From Neoechinorhynchus agilis (lineage: Eukaryota > Acanthocephala), in NCBI GenBank assembly GCA_051530055.1, contig CM121341.1, positions 9,796,001 through 9,860,000 on the forward strand: a DNA stretch of 64,000 nucleotides. Reading direction: 5' to 3'. Under the pieces are notes generated by a model. The model saw only the letters and a program-made list of their open reading frames with translations, was not told the origin of the DNA and searched no databases. Below, in pieces: positions 1 to 10,245 of the stretch. Both the position numbers and the translations under genes were made by a program. Position 1 is the stretch's first letter. Every line of letters starts with the position of its first letter.

Positions 1-111
1 CGAACCTCGTCGGGTTAAAGCCGTCTTTTAATGACAAACAAACTGATGATGAACCCGACGAGGCTCGAAACGTCTTTAATAAATACCCATTTACCGGATT
101 TAGACCAAAAC
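1..111. repeat. End of a foldback (MITE-like) element
   Basis: The interval ends in a sequence whose reverse complement starts GGTCTAAATCCGGTAAATG. This matches the outer ends of two other foldback copies at 38,452 and 63,354 (GGTCTACACCC...GGTAAATG). Inside it, the bases at 43-74 repeat the family centre, a CTGATGATGAACC and GAGGnTCGAAACGTC pair. Positions 1-16 hold a shortened inverted copy of the same centre. The left end lies outside the window. The parts and their order are seen directly; calling it a non-autonomous mobile element is inferred from three dispersed copies. Confidence 0.6.
43..74 (+). ncRNA. Hammerhead-ribozyme-like core
   Basis: CTGATGA (43-49) is followed by one extra T, a hairpin (GAACC paired imperfectly with GGCTC around a CGACGA loop), then GAAA (67-70) and CGTC. 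Hammerhead ribozymes have CUGANGA, helix II, GAAA and a UH cleavage site, and dimeric forms use a palindromic ACGU helix III as here. Only about three pairs of helix I are possible (AAA before the core, TTT after GTC). The extra base before helix II is not standard. It may be a decayed or minimal ribozyme, or only a relic. Confidence 0.35.
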
Positions 112-631
112 AATAATTGTAATCAAACCTGTTTTTTCTAACAGGAAGTCAGCGATCCAGCTACGTTTGTGGTAATTACTGAATTAAGGTTTTTATGTTC
201 AATAATATGTACCGAATTATTTGGGTCTGATCATTTCTGCGTATGACGATACTTACATCGTTTCAACCTCTATTCTCAGAAATAAGTACCTTAGCGCACT
301 TAGCTGAAATGAATAAGTTAATTTCAATAAAAGGTCGAGGAAAGTTATCATTTTGTCTTTGTAAGAGGAATGTAGAAGAAGCACTAAATTCGATTAAATT
401 TGACTGGTCATTTTTTTGTTTTATTATTTGTAACAACAAAAGCGACGATGCCGAATACGCGACAGACTGCTAAGAAAACGATGGGAATTGTGCTTCCGCA
501 ACGTAATGGTCAAGATAAACAAGCAAAGACGCCACGCACTGAATTTGTTAAAGTACAGAAAGTTGCTGCCAATGAAGAAGGGGGAGGCTGCACAATCAGA
601 CACCGACGTTTCTGCAGTCGTCGAACAGGAC
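112..631. other. AT-rich stretch without a recognised gene
   Basis: Short open frames occur here, for example 400-765 on the plus strand, but they run into repeat copy A and resemble no known protein. No splice-site pattern, promoter or RNA gene is evident. Confidence 0.4.
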
Positions 632-1812
632 GAGGCGCAACTAGAATAAGAAAGGGAAATCACACCACCTACAATCAAAAACCGGATGCAGTTCACATGG
701 TTAAACAGGCTCAACTCTTAATTGGCAATGCATCTGTATCATTGCTCACTTTGTTAAAAAAATAGAAATCGGTATATGAATGCTCAATAAACTTTTTCGG
801 GATTGCATTATGAGGCTCAATTGATGAAACGAGATTGTGTTTCAGAAGAGCTTCGAAATTTCCGTCGTTGAAGGAAATCCTACAAATGTTCAACATGAGA
901 GTGCTGTTTGACATGAGTTCAAACACCAAATTCCACGAGTCACTTCTCCATTTTAAGTGTAAGGAGAAATGGAATCAAGCGACATTTTGGCCCGATCTTA
1001 ATCCGTGGAAATCAAGAATCCAGATGGATTTCTCCGCGTCTTATCGGGTTGGAAATAATCGAACAAAATCTTCGCATGGATCAAATTCGTGGCGAAGCGT
1101 TCATTTTTATTCAACAAGACAATTAAATCTTAAAGAATTCGTCAATGCAACAAATTGATTTCACAAATTATGCCCAATATCCATTACATCTTAATATCGA
1201 CGTTGCCATAAAATTTCGAGAAAAAGTACTCACATTGAGGCGCTAAGACACCTTCGCTCGTCCTCGGTACGAACGCAGAAATCAACAATCATCTCCAAAT
1301 ATCGCTCGACTTATCGACGAACAAAAAGAACGACAAGAGGAACGCGAATGCTGCGATAGAAAGCGGAGGGCGTTTTGGAAGGTACGAAAAAACAGAAGAA
1401 TTCACGGTCTGGGTAATCATTTAGCGCCCGTTCAAATTTTTTCGTAATTTGTGAAAATTAGCGATTTAGTCATTGTTCGTGAAGAAGTTCAACATTGAAC
1501 AAGCGGGCAACTTCAACTTAGCCGTCAACGAAATGCGGAAGCCGAGATGGTCCGCAGGATCGACACGCAAGGATCGAGTGCCCAATGAGGAGGTGTGAAA
1601 GCTGTTTGTTGTCGATCCGATCGAGGAGGCAATCGCTAAGAGGCGGATGCGATGGTACCTGCAGGTGACACAAGCGGATGAAGACGTCTGAGTGAAGAGC
1701 GCATGGAGAACCGAGCTCGAGCGCTCAAGAAGAGGCGGGCGGACAGTGTGAGTGGAGATCCCAAGACGCTGTGAAAGTGTTATGGTGGACATGATGTCGT
1801 CATGCCCTCGAC
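632..1812. repeat. Unknown repeat, copy A, ending in an RTE-like LINE tail
   Basis: Almost identical to 13,547-14,727 (copy B), and the first part matches 17,027-17,900 (copy C). The first 830 bases have open frames on both strands but no recognised domain. Positions about 1,190-1,445 hold a plus-strand frame rich in Arg, Lys and Glu that is also recognisable in the diverged copy F. Positions about 1,500-1,812 encode, with stops, a peptide containing IEEAIAKRRMRWY and an RRGGR stretch. This is typical of the C-terminus of RTE-type LINE reverse transcriptases. The composite copied as one unit, so the RTE tail may have mobilised the rest. Confidence 0.75.
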
Positions 1813-2179
1813 CGGGTGGGAAGAAGCCTGCAACAAACTTCTCATGATCATGCAAGCTTGTCTCACTGAGGCATTGTTGGCTTTCGAAAGGAAGATCTGT
1901 ACCCTAATCGATAATTTGACAAACCTTCCAGCTCTTCTCTCCTCTTGCTTATCAAAACAAGATCCAGCAAAACTCAAAAGATCCGTTACGTCTGACGAGG
2001 ATGGAAGAGTAGCAAAAAAGTCAAATGGTGGATCTCGCTCTAATGAAGAGGAAGATGTTATGATGGATATTGATGAATCAACTTCAGAATTCGTAGCCAG
2101 AATAATCGAAACCCAATCCAGGCTAATTGATAGCGGAACAGCCAACCTGATCTCAAATGCCAATTCAAGGAAGCCTTGA
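1802..2179 (+). CDS. LINE ORF1-like protein
   Basis: A 125-residue frame directly precedes the endonuclease frame and overlaps it by 23 bases. It is acidic in the middle (a run of Glu/Asp around residues 78-90) and has no visible zinc knuckle. Its last 30 residues (SEFVARIIETQSRLIDSG) resemble a frame in the minus-strand relative at 9,450-9,710 (SEIVKDIIEDQS), which also sits directly upstream of an endonuclease. That shared order supports an ORF1 role, but the function is inferred from position only. Confidence 0.6.
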   Translation: MPSTGWEEACNKLLMIMQACLTEALLAFERKICTLIDNLTNLPALLSSCLSKQDPAKLKRSVTSDEDGRVAKKSNGGSRSNEEEDVMMDIDESTSEFVARIIETQSRLIDSGTANLISNANSRKP

Positions 2180-2600
2180 CTCAATGGCTCAGGAGAAGGT
2201 AGGGAATCTTAGGGTGTTGCAGTGGAATTGTGGGGGTGCGACCAACCTTTCTAAACTCTCGAGATATCTACCTAGAATTTCTATTGTGCTCATTCAAGAA
2301 TCGAAGAGTGTCTTAAATATAGATCAACTCTTTTCTCATTTACCTCATTTAAACTCTTCGGCTTTTATCTCTTTCGTCTCTCCTCCTTATGAACCTAATT
2401 CACAAGGCCTAATTTCTATCTTTCATTCCTACCTCGGTCCCTCCGTGGTCACGTCCTATTCTTGCAAGGAATTGTCGTATAGTATCTTCAAAAACTTTTA
2501 CAATAAGAAATTTTTCTCACTTTGCGAACATATATATAAGGCCAGGTTTTATTCATCGTGCCCATGTGAAGGAAAAAATCAAATGGCTTTTAAGGGCTAA
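2157..2600 (+). CDS. LINE ORF2, N-terminal part of EEP endonuclease
   Basis: The frame opens with NLRVLQWNCGGATNLSK, the first conserved block of apurinic-like LINE endonucleases (the Asn is catalytic), followed by ISIVLIQESK, the second block with the catalytic Glu. The frame ends shortly before the third block, and the remaining endonuclease continues in the next frame from 2,566, so a small frame change lies near 2,520-2,600. The enzyme nicks target DNA to prime reverse transcription. This copy is probably inactive. Confidence 0.8.
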   Translation: MPIQGSLDSMAQEKVGNLRVLQWNCGGATNLSKLSRYLPRISIVLIQESKSVLNIDQLFSHLPHLNSSAFISFVSPPYEPNSQGLISIFHSYLGPSVVTSYSCKELSYSIFKNFYNKKFFSLCEHIYKARFYSSCPCEGKNQMAFKG

Positions 2601-4413
2601 CATTGATCTGATTGTGGGAGATTTCAATGATCCTTCTTTAAGATGGTCTCGGGCAATTGTAAACGCAGTCAAACCTTCCCACTCTCTTATCTTGCCCAAT
2701 AATCCGTCAATCCACAATATTACCACCAACAGTCATTCCTTCTTGGATCTAGTTATATTGAAAAATGTTTTGAATCTTTCAATCGATTATGGTCACCAAG
2801 TTTCCACCTTCGACCTCTTAGGACATGACATTTTAATTTGGTCCTTGGGTCACATTGACAGACTACGCAAGGTGTATCATTTATCACCTTTAAATTTAGC
2901 GTTCTTTCGGCTAGTCTGCGAGAACATTTTCTCACGCTCACTTTTGGACTGCAATCTGTCAGATTTCTTACCTTTAGCTAACTCCTTCGTCAATAAGGCC
3001 GCTAATACTTTTTTATGTCGTAATGTTAAAACTTTCTCACGCCCTTATGTGAGCCGATCACATCGTTTTCTAGGACGCCAACTTTATGCTGCCAAAAGAT
3101 CGGGGGATACTCTTTTATGCAAAACTCTTTCGAGCCTTCTTTGGACTGCCCGCTGCCGACAGCAACAACGCAGAGATGCAATCTCTCTTGCGACATTCAA
3201 CCCTTATTCTTCCAAATGGTGGCGTACCTTTTCAAATAAAGGCCAAACACCTTGGAAGTCGAAACTAGCTGCCTGGTTAAAATCCACAACATTGGGGGAT
3301 ATTCTTTTTCAAATTTTTGACTTTCATTCCGCGGGCTCGACTACCAACGTGCCATCAATTTGTTTTCGCAAACTACTTGGTAATCGCACGGATATCACCT
3401 TAAAAGATATTCTCGAAGTATGGTCCACAAATCCGAAGTTGGGATCGTCTAATGGCTGCCCAGGGACAAAAATCTTCACACTGCATCCTAAAAGCTGTGT
3501 ATCCCTCTTAGCCAAATCTATGCTGCATTTCTCCCATTACGCTTGGAGAGAGATTAATGTCTCTAGACGTATTTTCTTGGTTAAAAATGGCAGGAAGGCC
3601 ATTGTTGAACCAAAAGACGTTCGCCCTATCTCGCTTCAAAATCCCCTTGTAACCATTTATGAACGCACACTTGCTAATAGGTTGAGATCCTTCATTAATG
3701 AACATAATTGCATCTCTTCAAATTGTCATGGTTTTCTAAAAGATAAATCAGTTCACTCTGCCTTAGCAGTTATTTACTCCAATTTTTCTTGCTCTTACAA
3801 GCCCATGCGAGCTATGCTAGCCGTGGACATTTCTCAAGCTTTTGATAAGATTTCACTCTCTATTATTGAGTTGCTTGAATTTTTCAGTATTCCTCACAAT
3901 TTAATTACACGTATCCACAATATTTTATTTACAAAATCTTTTTACTTAGAAGACGACATTTCAAAGACACTATATTATCCTTCCAATGATGTTCCACAGG
4001 GGTCACCTCTGTCACCTATTCTCTTCCTTTTGGCGTCACAATATTTGATTCAAAATTTTAAAATAAGGGCCTCTCTCACTTGCTATGCGGATGACTTGAC
4101 TTTTGTCATCTCCGCCCACAGAGCAGCCAAAATGAAAATCCTGATTGGTCAATGTATTGATTATCTTAACTCCGTTTTACCAAAAATGAATTTATCTTTG
4201 AATAGGTCGAAGTGTTTATGTCTTTTTAAAGTTCGCTCATGCCGAATCCGGAAAGATCTTAAATCTTTTTTTAACAATTTAATGAATAACCCTGTCACCT
4301 CTTCCTCAGGGTTTTCCAACGCTCCTCTTAAAATTAGAATTTTGGGCCACACTTTTACTTCAAATCTATCACCTAGAACATACTTAGGTAAAATGAAAAA
4401 ATGCTCAGTTTAG
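2566..4413 (+). CDS. LINE ORF2, endonuclease C-terminus and reverse transcriptase
   Basis: 615 residues. IVGDFNDPSLRW near the start is the third endonuclease block, and LLGHDILIWSL around residue 83 sits where the SDH-type block is expected (His present). After a linker, the reverse transcriptase has VRPISLQNPLVTIYER (about 340), MLAVDISQAFDKIS (catalytic Asp), DVPQGSPLSPILF and TCYADDLTF (the two catalytic Asp). The key residues are present. The frame closes at 4,413, and the conserved C-terminal region follows in another frame. It belongs to the element at 1,802-5,665. Confidence 0.88.
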   Translation: MKEKIKWLLRANIDLIVGDFNDPSLRWSRAIVNAVKPSHSLILPNNPSIHNITTNSHSFLDLVILKNVLNLSIDYGHQVSTFDLLGHDILIWSLGHIDRLRKVYHLSPLNLAFFRLVCENIFSRSLLDCNLSDFLPLANSFVNKAANTFLCRNVKTFSRPYVSRSHRFLGRQLYAAKRSGDTLLCKTLSSLLWTARCRQQQRRDAISLATFNPYSSKWWRTFSNKGQTPWKSKLAAWLKSTTLGDILFQIFDFHSAGSTTNVPSICFRKLLGNRTDITLKDILEVWSTNPKLGSSNGCPGTKIFTLHPKSCVSLLAKSMLHFSHYAWREINVSRRIFLVKNGRKAIVEPKDVRPISLQNPLVTIYERTLANRLRSFINEHNCISSNCHGFLKDKSVHSALAVIYSNFSCSYKPMRAMLAVDISQAFDKISLSIIELLEFFSIPHNLITRIHNILFTKSFYLEDDISKTLYYPSNDVPQGSPLSPILFLLASQYLIQNFKIRASLTCYADDLTFVISAHRAAKMKILIGQCIDYLNSVLPKMNLSLNRSKCLCLFKVRSCRIRKDLKSFFNNLMNNPVTSSSGFSNAPLKIRILGHTFTSNLSPRTYLGKMKKCSV

Positions 4414-5665
4414 CTTTTAAAAAGACTAAGCGCGCCATCAAACTCGGTCTGAATGTTAAGCAATGCCAAATTATTTATAAAAGTTGGTGCATTCCAGGCC
4501 TAGTCTTTTTTCCCCGGAACAAAAGTCTTTGTTTGTCAAAACCTTCTGCGACAACCTTAACACCCTGTCTTTCTCCTGGGCCGGAGAGTTGAGGAATTTC
4601 AGTTTCAAAAGGTTGGTAAGATGGACTACTTAACCGTGTCACTAGAATGGCTATGATGTTGTAAAACTTCTCAATATATATTACCATGATGAATAAATCT
4701 TGTTGTTTTACCAAATCTCTTGCAAACGGATCATCTCAGCCGATGTACCTGTTGAATCGACCATCATTCTGGCAGGTAATCACTCCTTTTTTCGCACGCT
4801 GCCTTCTAAGTCTATTTTCTACATTGCGGACAAGGAGATTGACTTCTAGACAACGCTTGGTTTAGTTGAGGTACCTCCTAATCTTGCGAGGGAGCTTCTC
4901 TCCAAAAAAATGATCGGTCAAGGATGCTAATTTCTTAAGAATGCTGAGACACGGTTCTATCGTGGTGAGTCTGTTAGGCTCTCTGGTATGCGCCTGCCGA
5001 TGTGGTTTTCGTTTGGGCATTCTTGCGCTTACTCTGGGATTATCACTCCCGAGACCACTAAGGACGGCCGTAACAATTGGTGTGTATTAAGGGAATGTAG
5101 TGTTCAAGACATGACAATCGATTTTCTACTCGCGACTGAGGATATGGTACTCCGTTCCCTATCTCCTGGGTACTGCTGGGATCGTTCGTTCCATCTTGTC
5201 ACTTTGGGTGACGTTGACCCTCTAGCTAAGATGGAGTTTTCCCATATCCTCAACGTTGCCAGCCCTCTAGCTCCGATGTTTCGTCGGCGCTCAGAGAAAA
5301 TGGCATATTTGACTCTGTGTGGGACCTGTGCCACGTCTCACAAACGTGATGGTTCTCCGGCGACGTTCGCAAGGCTAAGATCACTTTTCGCTCGAGATGA
5401 TAATCCGAACGTCACTTCTCCTCCAAATGGAGCGATAGAGCTTGAAGGCACTATCAATCGTTTCTGGGCTACTCAACCGTTCGAAATACTCTGGATCCGT
5501 ATGCTCGTAATTGAGTTTTTTCATTCTATAGCTGGAAACTCAATTCGTTGGACAGTGGGCGCTAATGACTACAATGCTCCTTTTGATGGGAGCGTATCTG
5601 CGATCATGGAGCAATGGTTTTCGGACCCAATCGAGCACCTTTTCCGCCTGGCGTGCACTGGTTAA
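4414..5665 (+). pseudogene. LINE ORF2, C-terminal remainder with stops
   Basis: One frame reads through from about 4,550 to the stop at 5,665 with six stops. Early residues (LSFSWAGELRNF) look like the post-reverse-transcriptase region of LINEs. The last 225 residues (4,988-5,665) are open and contain a CGTC and other Cys/His residues, but I recognise no domain. Its membership in the LINE rests on contiguity and shared strand. The last part could instead belong to another element joined here. Confidence 0.5.
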
Positions 5666-5689
5666 CTTCCTTGATCTTGTCACTTCTAA

Positions 5690-6950
5690 CTGGATCGTTT
5701 GCAGTATACACTACGAGAAGGTCAAGTAAACATCTATCGGCATGAAGCTTGTGATCATTCGAAGATTCTGGAGAAGATTTTGCGATATTCACTACATTAA
5801 GAACATTGACAGCTACCTTAGATAATACACGTTCAAATGATTCCTCGTTGTATTCAATAAAGTCAGCGAGGAACGGTTTATCCAGCAAGTTTCCAAACGT
5901 ATTTTCGTACATGAAAAATGTCTTTCTTGCAATTAATCTTGGCAAATCTTTTCTTCGATTGTGCCGAGGGTAAAGAGAATGTAAATGGACACTTTAGATT
6001 GACTAAATCGGTAGACTCGATAAATGGACTGGATGTCATTCGAAGGATTCCAGGAAGGTTTGAATATTACAACGCGATTAGCCGCCTGAAGATTCAGCGC
6101 AATTTTCCCATCCTGAGTAGAAATTAAAAACAATCGCAAACGTCGGTTGCTTGTTTTACTGATCTCCGCAACGCGGGCTTTTCTATCGATTCTTATTATA
6201 GAGGTTTGCCGATAAGGACAAACACGATCGATAAACCGCTATTCTTCATTATCTCCATCGTGACGTTCAAGATTATCTCCTCCGGATTTGCAAAATTTAT
6301 TGCGTTTCCTTATCATAGCATCCTGCTTTTCTTTACGATCAGACCACAAAAGGAACGGATGGGCGCAAATCCGTTGCACAATGATATAGAAGTTCAAAAG
6401 ATCTCTATGTGATTGTGTTTGTCCTTTATAACGAACCAATAATCGATATAATTCTGCTTGCATCTTTGAAGGACGAATACTGATAACATATTCATATCGA
6501 TTTGGGGGATAAGGTTGGAGACAAGTGCTGTCTCGTCTATGGACGCAACCGCCAAGCATTTCGTGAAGAATATGAGTTCTCTTCATCATGAGTTTAACAT
6601 CATACCACGTAGAATCAGCGTTTAAGCCGTTTTTGATTGGTGTAATAAATCAGTTGTTAAATTCACACCTCGTACCTAAATAGTTCAGTTTTATGAAATG
6701 TACCATACAATGATACTCTGCTAAATTATTTTGCAGCGGAGTCCCGGTCATCACAATGCGCCTTGGAGTTCGGATGTTGCAGCGTACTTTATAAATGTGC
6801 GTAAGTTCATTCTTTAAAATATGGCCTTAATCACAAACCAACAAATCGGGACCAAGATTTAAGAGTGCTTGACGAATTTGATTATCATCACTTTAAAAGA
6901 ATGATTTTAAAGCTGACGCTGCTTTATCTCATGAACGATTGTGAAAGGTA
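5690..6950 (-). pseudogene. ATRX/XNP-like SNF2 helicase relic (intron-less)
   Basis: Read on the minus strand, several helicase blocks occur in the correct order. They are: a decayed DEGH box (LLVCD, stop, GHILKN; about 6,795-6,850), RRIVMTGTPLQNNLAEYHCM (about 6,700-6,770), the ATRX-typical HILHEMLGGCVHRRD and PNRYEYVISI (6,480-6,585), then LFLISTQDGKIALNLQAANR and SWNPSNDIQSIYRVYRFSQ (5,980-6,139), and GTIEEKI. The order and wording fit ATRX/XNP chromatin remodellers rather than other SNF2 proteins. Stops replace the Glu of DEGH and an Arg further on, and most of the linker before the C-terminal helicase lobe is missing. No introns interrupt the blocks, so it looks like a processed retrocopy. 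It lies directly behind the LINE. Confidence 0.82.
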
Positions 6951-6966
6951 AGGGAAGAAAGATTTT

Positions 6967-7476
6967 GTGTTGGAAGTGACAGCAGAGGATCCCGGTGTTG
7001 TGTGTTCATTTGGTGACTACCCTCACCAATTAGGCGGAATCCACAACATACAGCTAGCGGACGGAGTGGTCCCGTTGACTGACAGTATCAAGCACAATGC
7101 GTGGCTCTCGTCGCTCAAGAGTGTACCGATGTTCATCGGAGGCGCACGGCCCGAGCACTACTCGCCTGCACACGCGAAGGCGGTGCAAGTTCTTTGCCAT
7201 GCGAGAGTTTCTCCAGTGAGGCTGGTAATGAGGATGGCGGCAGTCTTTGTCGCCCAAGTGCTTCTGGAACTGCATTTCGAGGGAAGGCGGCGAATTGGTT
7301 GGGGGCAGCATTTGCGGGCTTCCAACCTGAATTCGGCTGGGAACCATGGCTATGTGCTGTTGAAGGCCGCTGTAGATTCAAAAGACATTATCTACATTCC
7401 GGCACAGGTTGGAGATGGCAAGTCAGTTGTGGCAGCGATGGGCTTGGCAGTGAGTCGTGAGTTCCCATTCTCATAA
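6967..7476 (+). other. GC-rich block with overlapping open frames, unrecognised
   Basis: This stretch is clearly richer in G and C than its surroundings, and all six frames are unusually open. The longest plus frame (170 codons) starts at GTG, not ATG, and has no domain I recognise. A second frame from 7,101 contains FRGKAANWLGAAF, which is only vaguely like a nucleic-acid-binding structural protein of a retroelement. The composition suggests insertion of foreign or mobile DNA. Confidence 0.35.
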
Positions 7477-7589
7477 GAAATGATGCTCGCAAAAACCTGT
7501 TGTCCGGCTCTGAACAGACCTCACATTGCGTACAACCGGAATTTAGACGTTGAGGACCACACAAAAAATGCACTACATTTTTAAAAAAA

Positions 7590-7830
7590 AGTGGGCATAC
7601 GGACGTCTCCAATAATTTCAAGAATTAATACTCAAATCGAGACGTTCGTTCTTGGTACGAAGGTTCCACCATTCGCTCCCAAATCGCTCGATTCATCGGA
7701 GAATAAAAAAGAACGATGGGAGGAACACGAATGCAACGATAGAAAGCGGACAACGATTTGGAAGGTACGAAAAAATAGAAGAATTCACGGTCTCTGTAAT
7801 GATTTGGCGCCCGTTTAAAAAAAATTGCCG
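7590..7830. repeat. Unknown repeat, diverged copy F
   Basis: It aligns with the 3' half of repeats A-E (for example 1,258-1,445): tacgaa, atcgctcga, gaacga, a shared GATAGAAAGCGGA block, then GAAGAATTCACGGTCT. The differences leave one plus frame similar across copies, with KER, EE, DRKR, WKVRKNRRIHGL and LAPV all kept. This is the oldest-looking copy. Flanks are unrelated to the other copies. Confidence 0.7.
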
Positions 7831-7859
7831 TCATTTTTATCAAAAAATTAATTTGTGAG

Positions 7860-9028
7860 CTGTTAAATAGAGAACATCAGAATATTCACAAAGTATTACG
7901 AGACCGATAATTTTACTTTGATTTTATAAACGATTGATTTGCTTGACTCCCTTTGTGTTCATACTTCACTGAATTTTTAATTTATATCATACCGTAAATA
8001 GCTGCTATATCGATAACAACTTTGAAGTGAACTATTCAATCCTTTCTAGGACCCGACATCTTATTAATTATACCGATCTTTAAAAGAATTCGCAGACTTT
8101 GCAATAATAACAAAGAAGGGGATCATCTAGTTATTTATAATGATGTTCGAAACATGATTTCCGTGACTAAAATATTTCAAAGAAGTTCGTTATAAGTAAG
8201 TCAGAGAAATTACCGATGACACAACGGTTGTCTAGTTTTTAGATTGAGATAATTCCTTCGATAATAAGACACGAATTCGATGCATTAGACTAAAAAGAAG
8301 TTCGTAATCCATTATCAGGGCGACATTATGATAGAAAAATGCAATCCAACCGACGATGAACCGTTTTTTTCTGTTTAGTCCGGCGTTTATAATCGTCGGA
8401 GCTTTCAATTTGAGAATAGAAATCACAACAACAAAGCATGAAAATTAAAGTAAGGAGTAATGTTAAGTTTTTCAGCGGCAACAGGTTCTGTACTAAATCA
8501 AAACGAATGAGAAATCGATAATCCTGTAAAACGCCTAAGTTTATGGCCTATAAGTTAGGATTTGAAAGATAGTGTAAGTCCGTTTCGATTATCTACTTGC
8601 TATTGTTAAACAACCATTGATCAACCTAGTGATCGCTATGGTCGTCCTGAGTTTCTGGTAATAAATTATTATTTTTTCGCGATCAACTCCGATGTTCCAC
8701 GTAAATTTCAGCGTCAATCGCGAAAACTGGATAAAACGCGAAGACATCTTGGCAGCCTGCTTCTGCGTTGTTCAAAAATCACGAAGACAAGAACAAAAAT
8801 CAAAGTATTCCCAAGAAACGAAATCTTAGCTCATAGAACAAAAATTAATATAAATTGTATAAAATGATAAAATGAAAATATTAGGTATCAGAAAAAGGCC
8901 CTGAGAAACGGAATTCGAATCAATCCATGCTTTCAAATGCGTATTGAACACTTAGCTATTCCGATGGCGCGTTGATAAACTTAAAGAAACTGGTCAATTT
9001 CCTCGTTTTCCAATTGTCGTCTAGTAAA
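7860..9028. other. AT-rich intergenic DNA
   Basis: No protein-like frame over about 65 codons, no repeat shared with the rest of the window and no splice-site pattern is apparent. Confidence 0.4.
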
Positions 9029-9710
9029 TTAAGACACAAGATGAGAGAAAAAATAACGTCTAAAAGGGATAAGAATTCTTTGTTGAAGACAATGGTCATA
9101 AAAGGATTCCACCGTATTGACCCTGGCTTTGGTCCATTTCATTGAAGGATCATTAAAGTCACCGACAATAAAGTCAATGCTATATTTAGGAAGCCCTTTT
9201 AAAATATGATTAACGTGAGGACGATGGACAAAACAAGGTTGAATATACAGATTAAAAAATGAATTGCCGATGATTGAATAAAAGTTATAAAGAGAATACG
9301 ACAATTCATTCCATGTTGAAAAATTGAGAAAGATTATATACCCTTTTAGATTTTTAGAATAAAAAATGAGATTCTAGGAATATGATGCGTAATATCAGAG
9401 ATTGGTCGCCCCAGCACAATTCCACTGTAACAAGCGAAAACTAGATTTTCCTGACCTTCGATTTTGAGCCAGGAATAAGGAAAGCAACTACAGAGTTAAT
9501 ATGAATGGATTGATCTTCGATGATATCTTTGACAATTTCGGAATCGTTCTCTATGAGCCCAATGAGAACGTCCTCACAAGCGGGCTCAAAAGGATTGGAC
9601 CTCTTCAAGATGGAGGAAATGGGTCGGCGATAAATGATTCAAGTATGTCACGAAGATGGATGACCTGTGAAATTAGTGCCCTCCAACAATCGATGATAAC
9701 CCTCTAGCCA
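9029..9710 (-). mobile_element. LINE fragment related to the element at 1,802
   Basis: On the minus strand the interval encodes an ORF1 end (SEIVKDIIEDQS and following, about 9,480-9,590), the LQWNCAGATNL endonuclease start near 9,400-9,430, and FIVGDFNDPSMKWTKA (9,130-9,180), each matching the plus-strand LINE at 2,000-2,660. Reverse transcriptase is absent. It is a 3'-truncated or rearranged piece with frame interruptions. Confidence 0.8.
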
Positions 9711-9979
9711 GTTCCTTTCTATCTTTTACGAATCGACAATAATACTAACCAATGCAGAAACCAACTCTATGCGAGATTTATGGGTAGGAACAATATTGAT
9801 TTTTCAGGTGAGCTCCTGCAAATATGTGATAACTCAAAGAGCTTGGTTAATTGGCGGATTGTTGCTTTTTGTTGTCAAAGTCACCGAGAGTATCTTCCGA
9901 TATGCATAGTCCAGTGGAAAAGATATGTTATAAATCAAACAAAGATCATAAGCTGCGAACAATGCAGAATGGCTCTGTT

Positions 9980-10245
9980 CGGAAAACTTGTAGATTCGCG
10001 ACATTTTAATGCGTTTTCCCCGAACTGTATTTCATTACTTGATTCTAGCGAGCTCCAATTGCTTATTTCGGATTCATTGAGTTGGAGCATTTGACAAAAG
10101 CCAATAAATAAGGACGATAAAATGGACTCGTAAAAGTGATAATTGGAAATCTTATCTGAAATCCAAAGCGGTTTTTCGAATGTAAGCATGCGATGTTGCC
10201 GTTAAATGAGGTTAAGAGCATTGCGACATATCAGATCAAAGAATG
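9980..10245 (-). repeat. Inverted duplicate of 28,015-28,280
   Basis: The minus strand here reads almost identically to the plus strand at 28,015-28,280, with a shared frame starting MLTFEKPLWISDK and ending near SNEIQFG. The two copies then diverge. The encoded peptide is not recognised. The copies lie about 18 kb apart in opposite orientation, at the two sides of the repeat nest. Confidence 0.8.

Larger units (their letters stand above)
1802..5665 (+). mobile_element. LINE (non-LTR retrotransposon), endonuclease plus YADD reverse transcriptase
   Basis: A nearly complete LINE begins right where repeat A ends. It has a short ORF1 (1,802-2,179), an overlapping ORF2 start with the LQWNCGGATN motif of EEP endonucleases, a GDFNDPS motif, a reverse transcriptase with QGSPLSP and CYADD, and a long C-terminal region to 5,665. 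The C-terminal part, from 4,414 on, has several in-frame stops, and a frame change separates the N-terminal endonuclease from the rest. A minus-strand fragment of the same family lies at 9,029-9,710. The architecture suggests the Jockey/CR1 side of LINEs; the exact clade is not determined. Confidence 0.85.

Noticed and set aside
424-929. Minus-strand open frames facing repeat A
   Set aside because: They are copied with the repeat in A, B and C but show no domain and overlap better-supported plus frames; treated as shadows.
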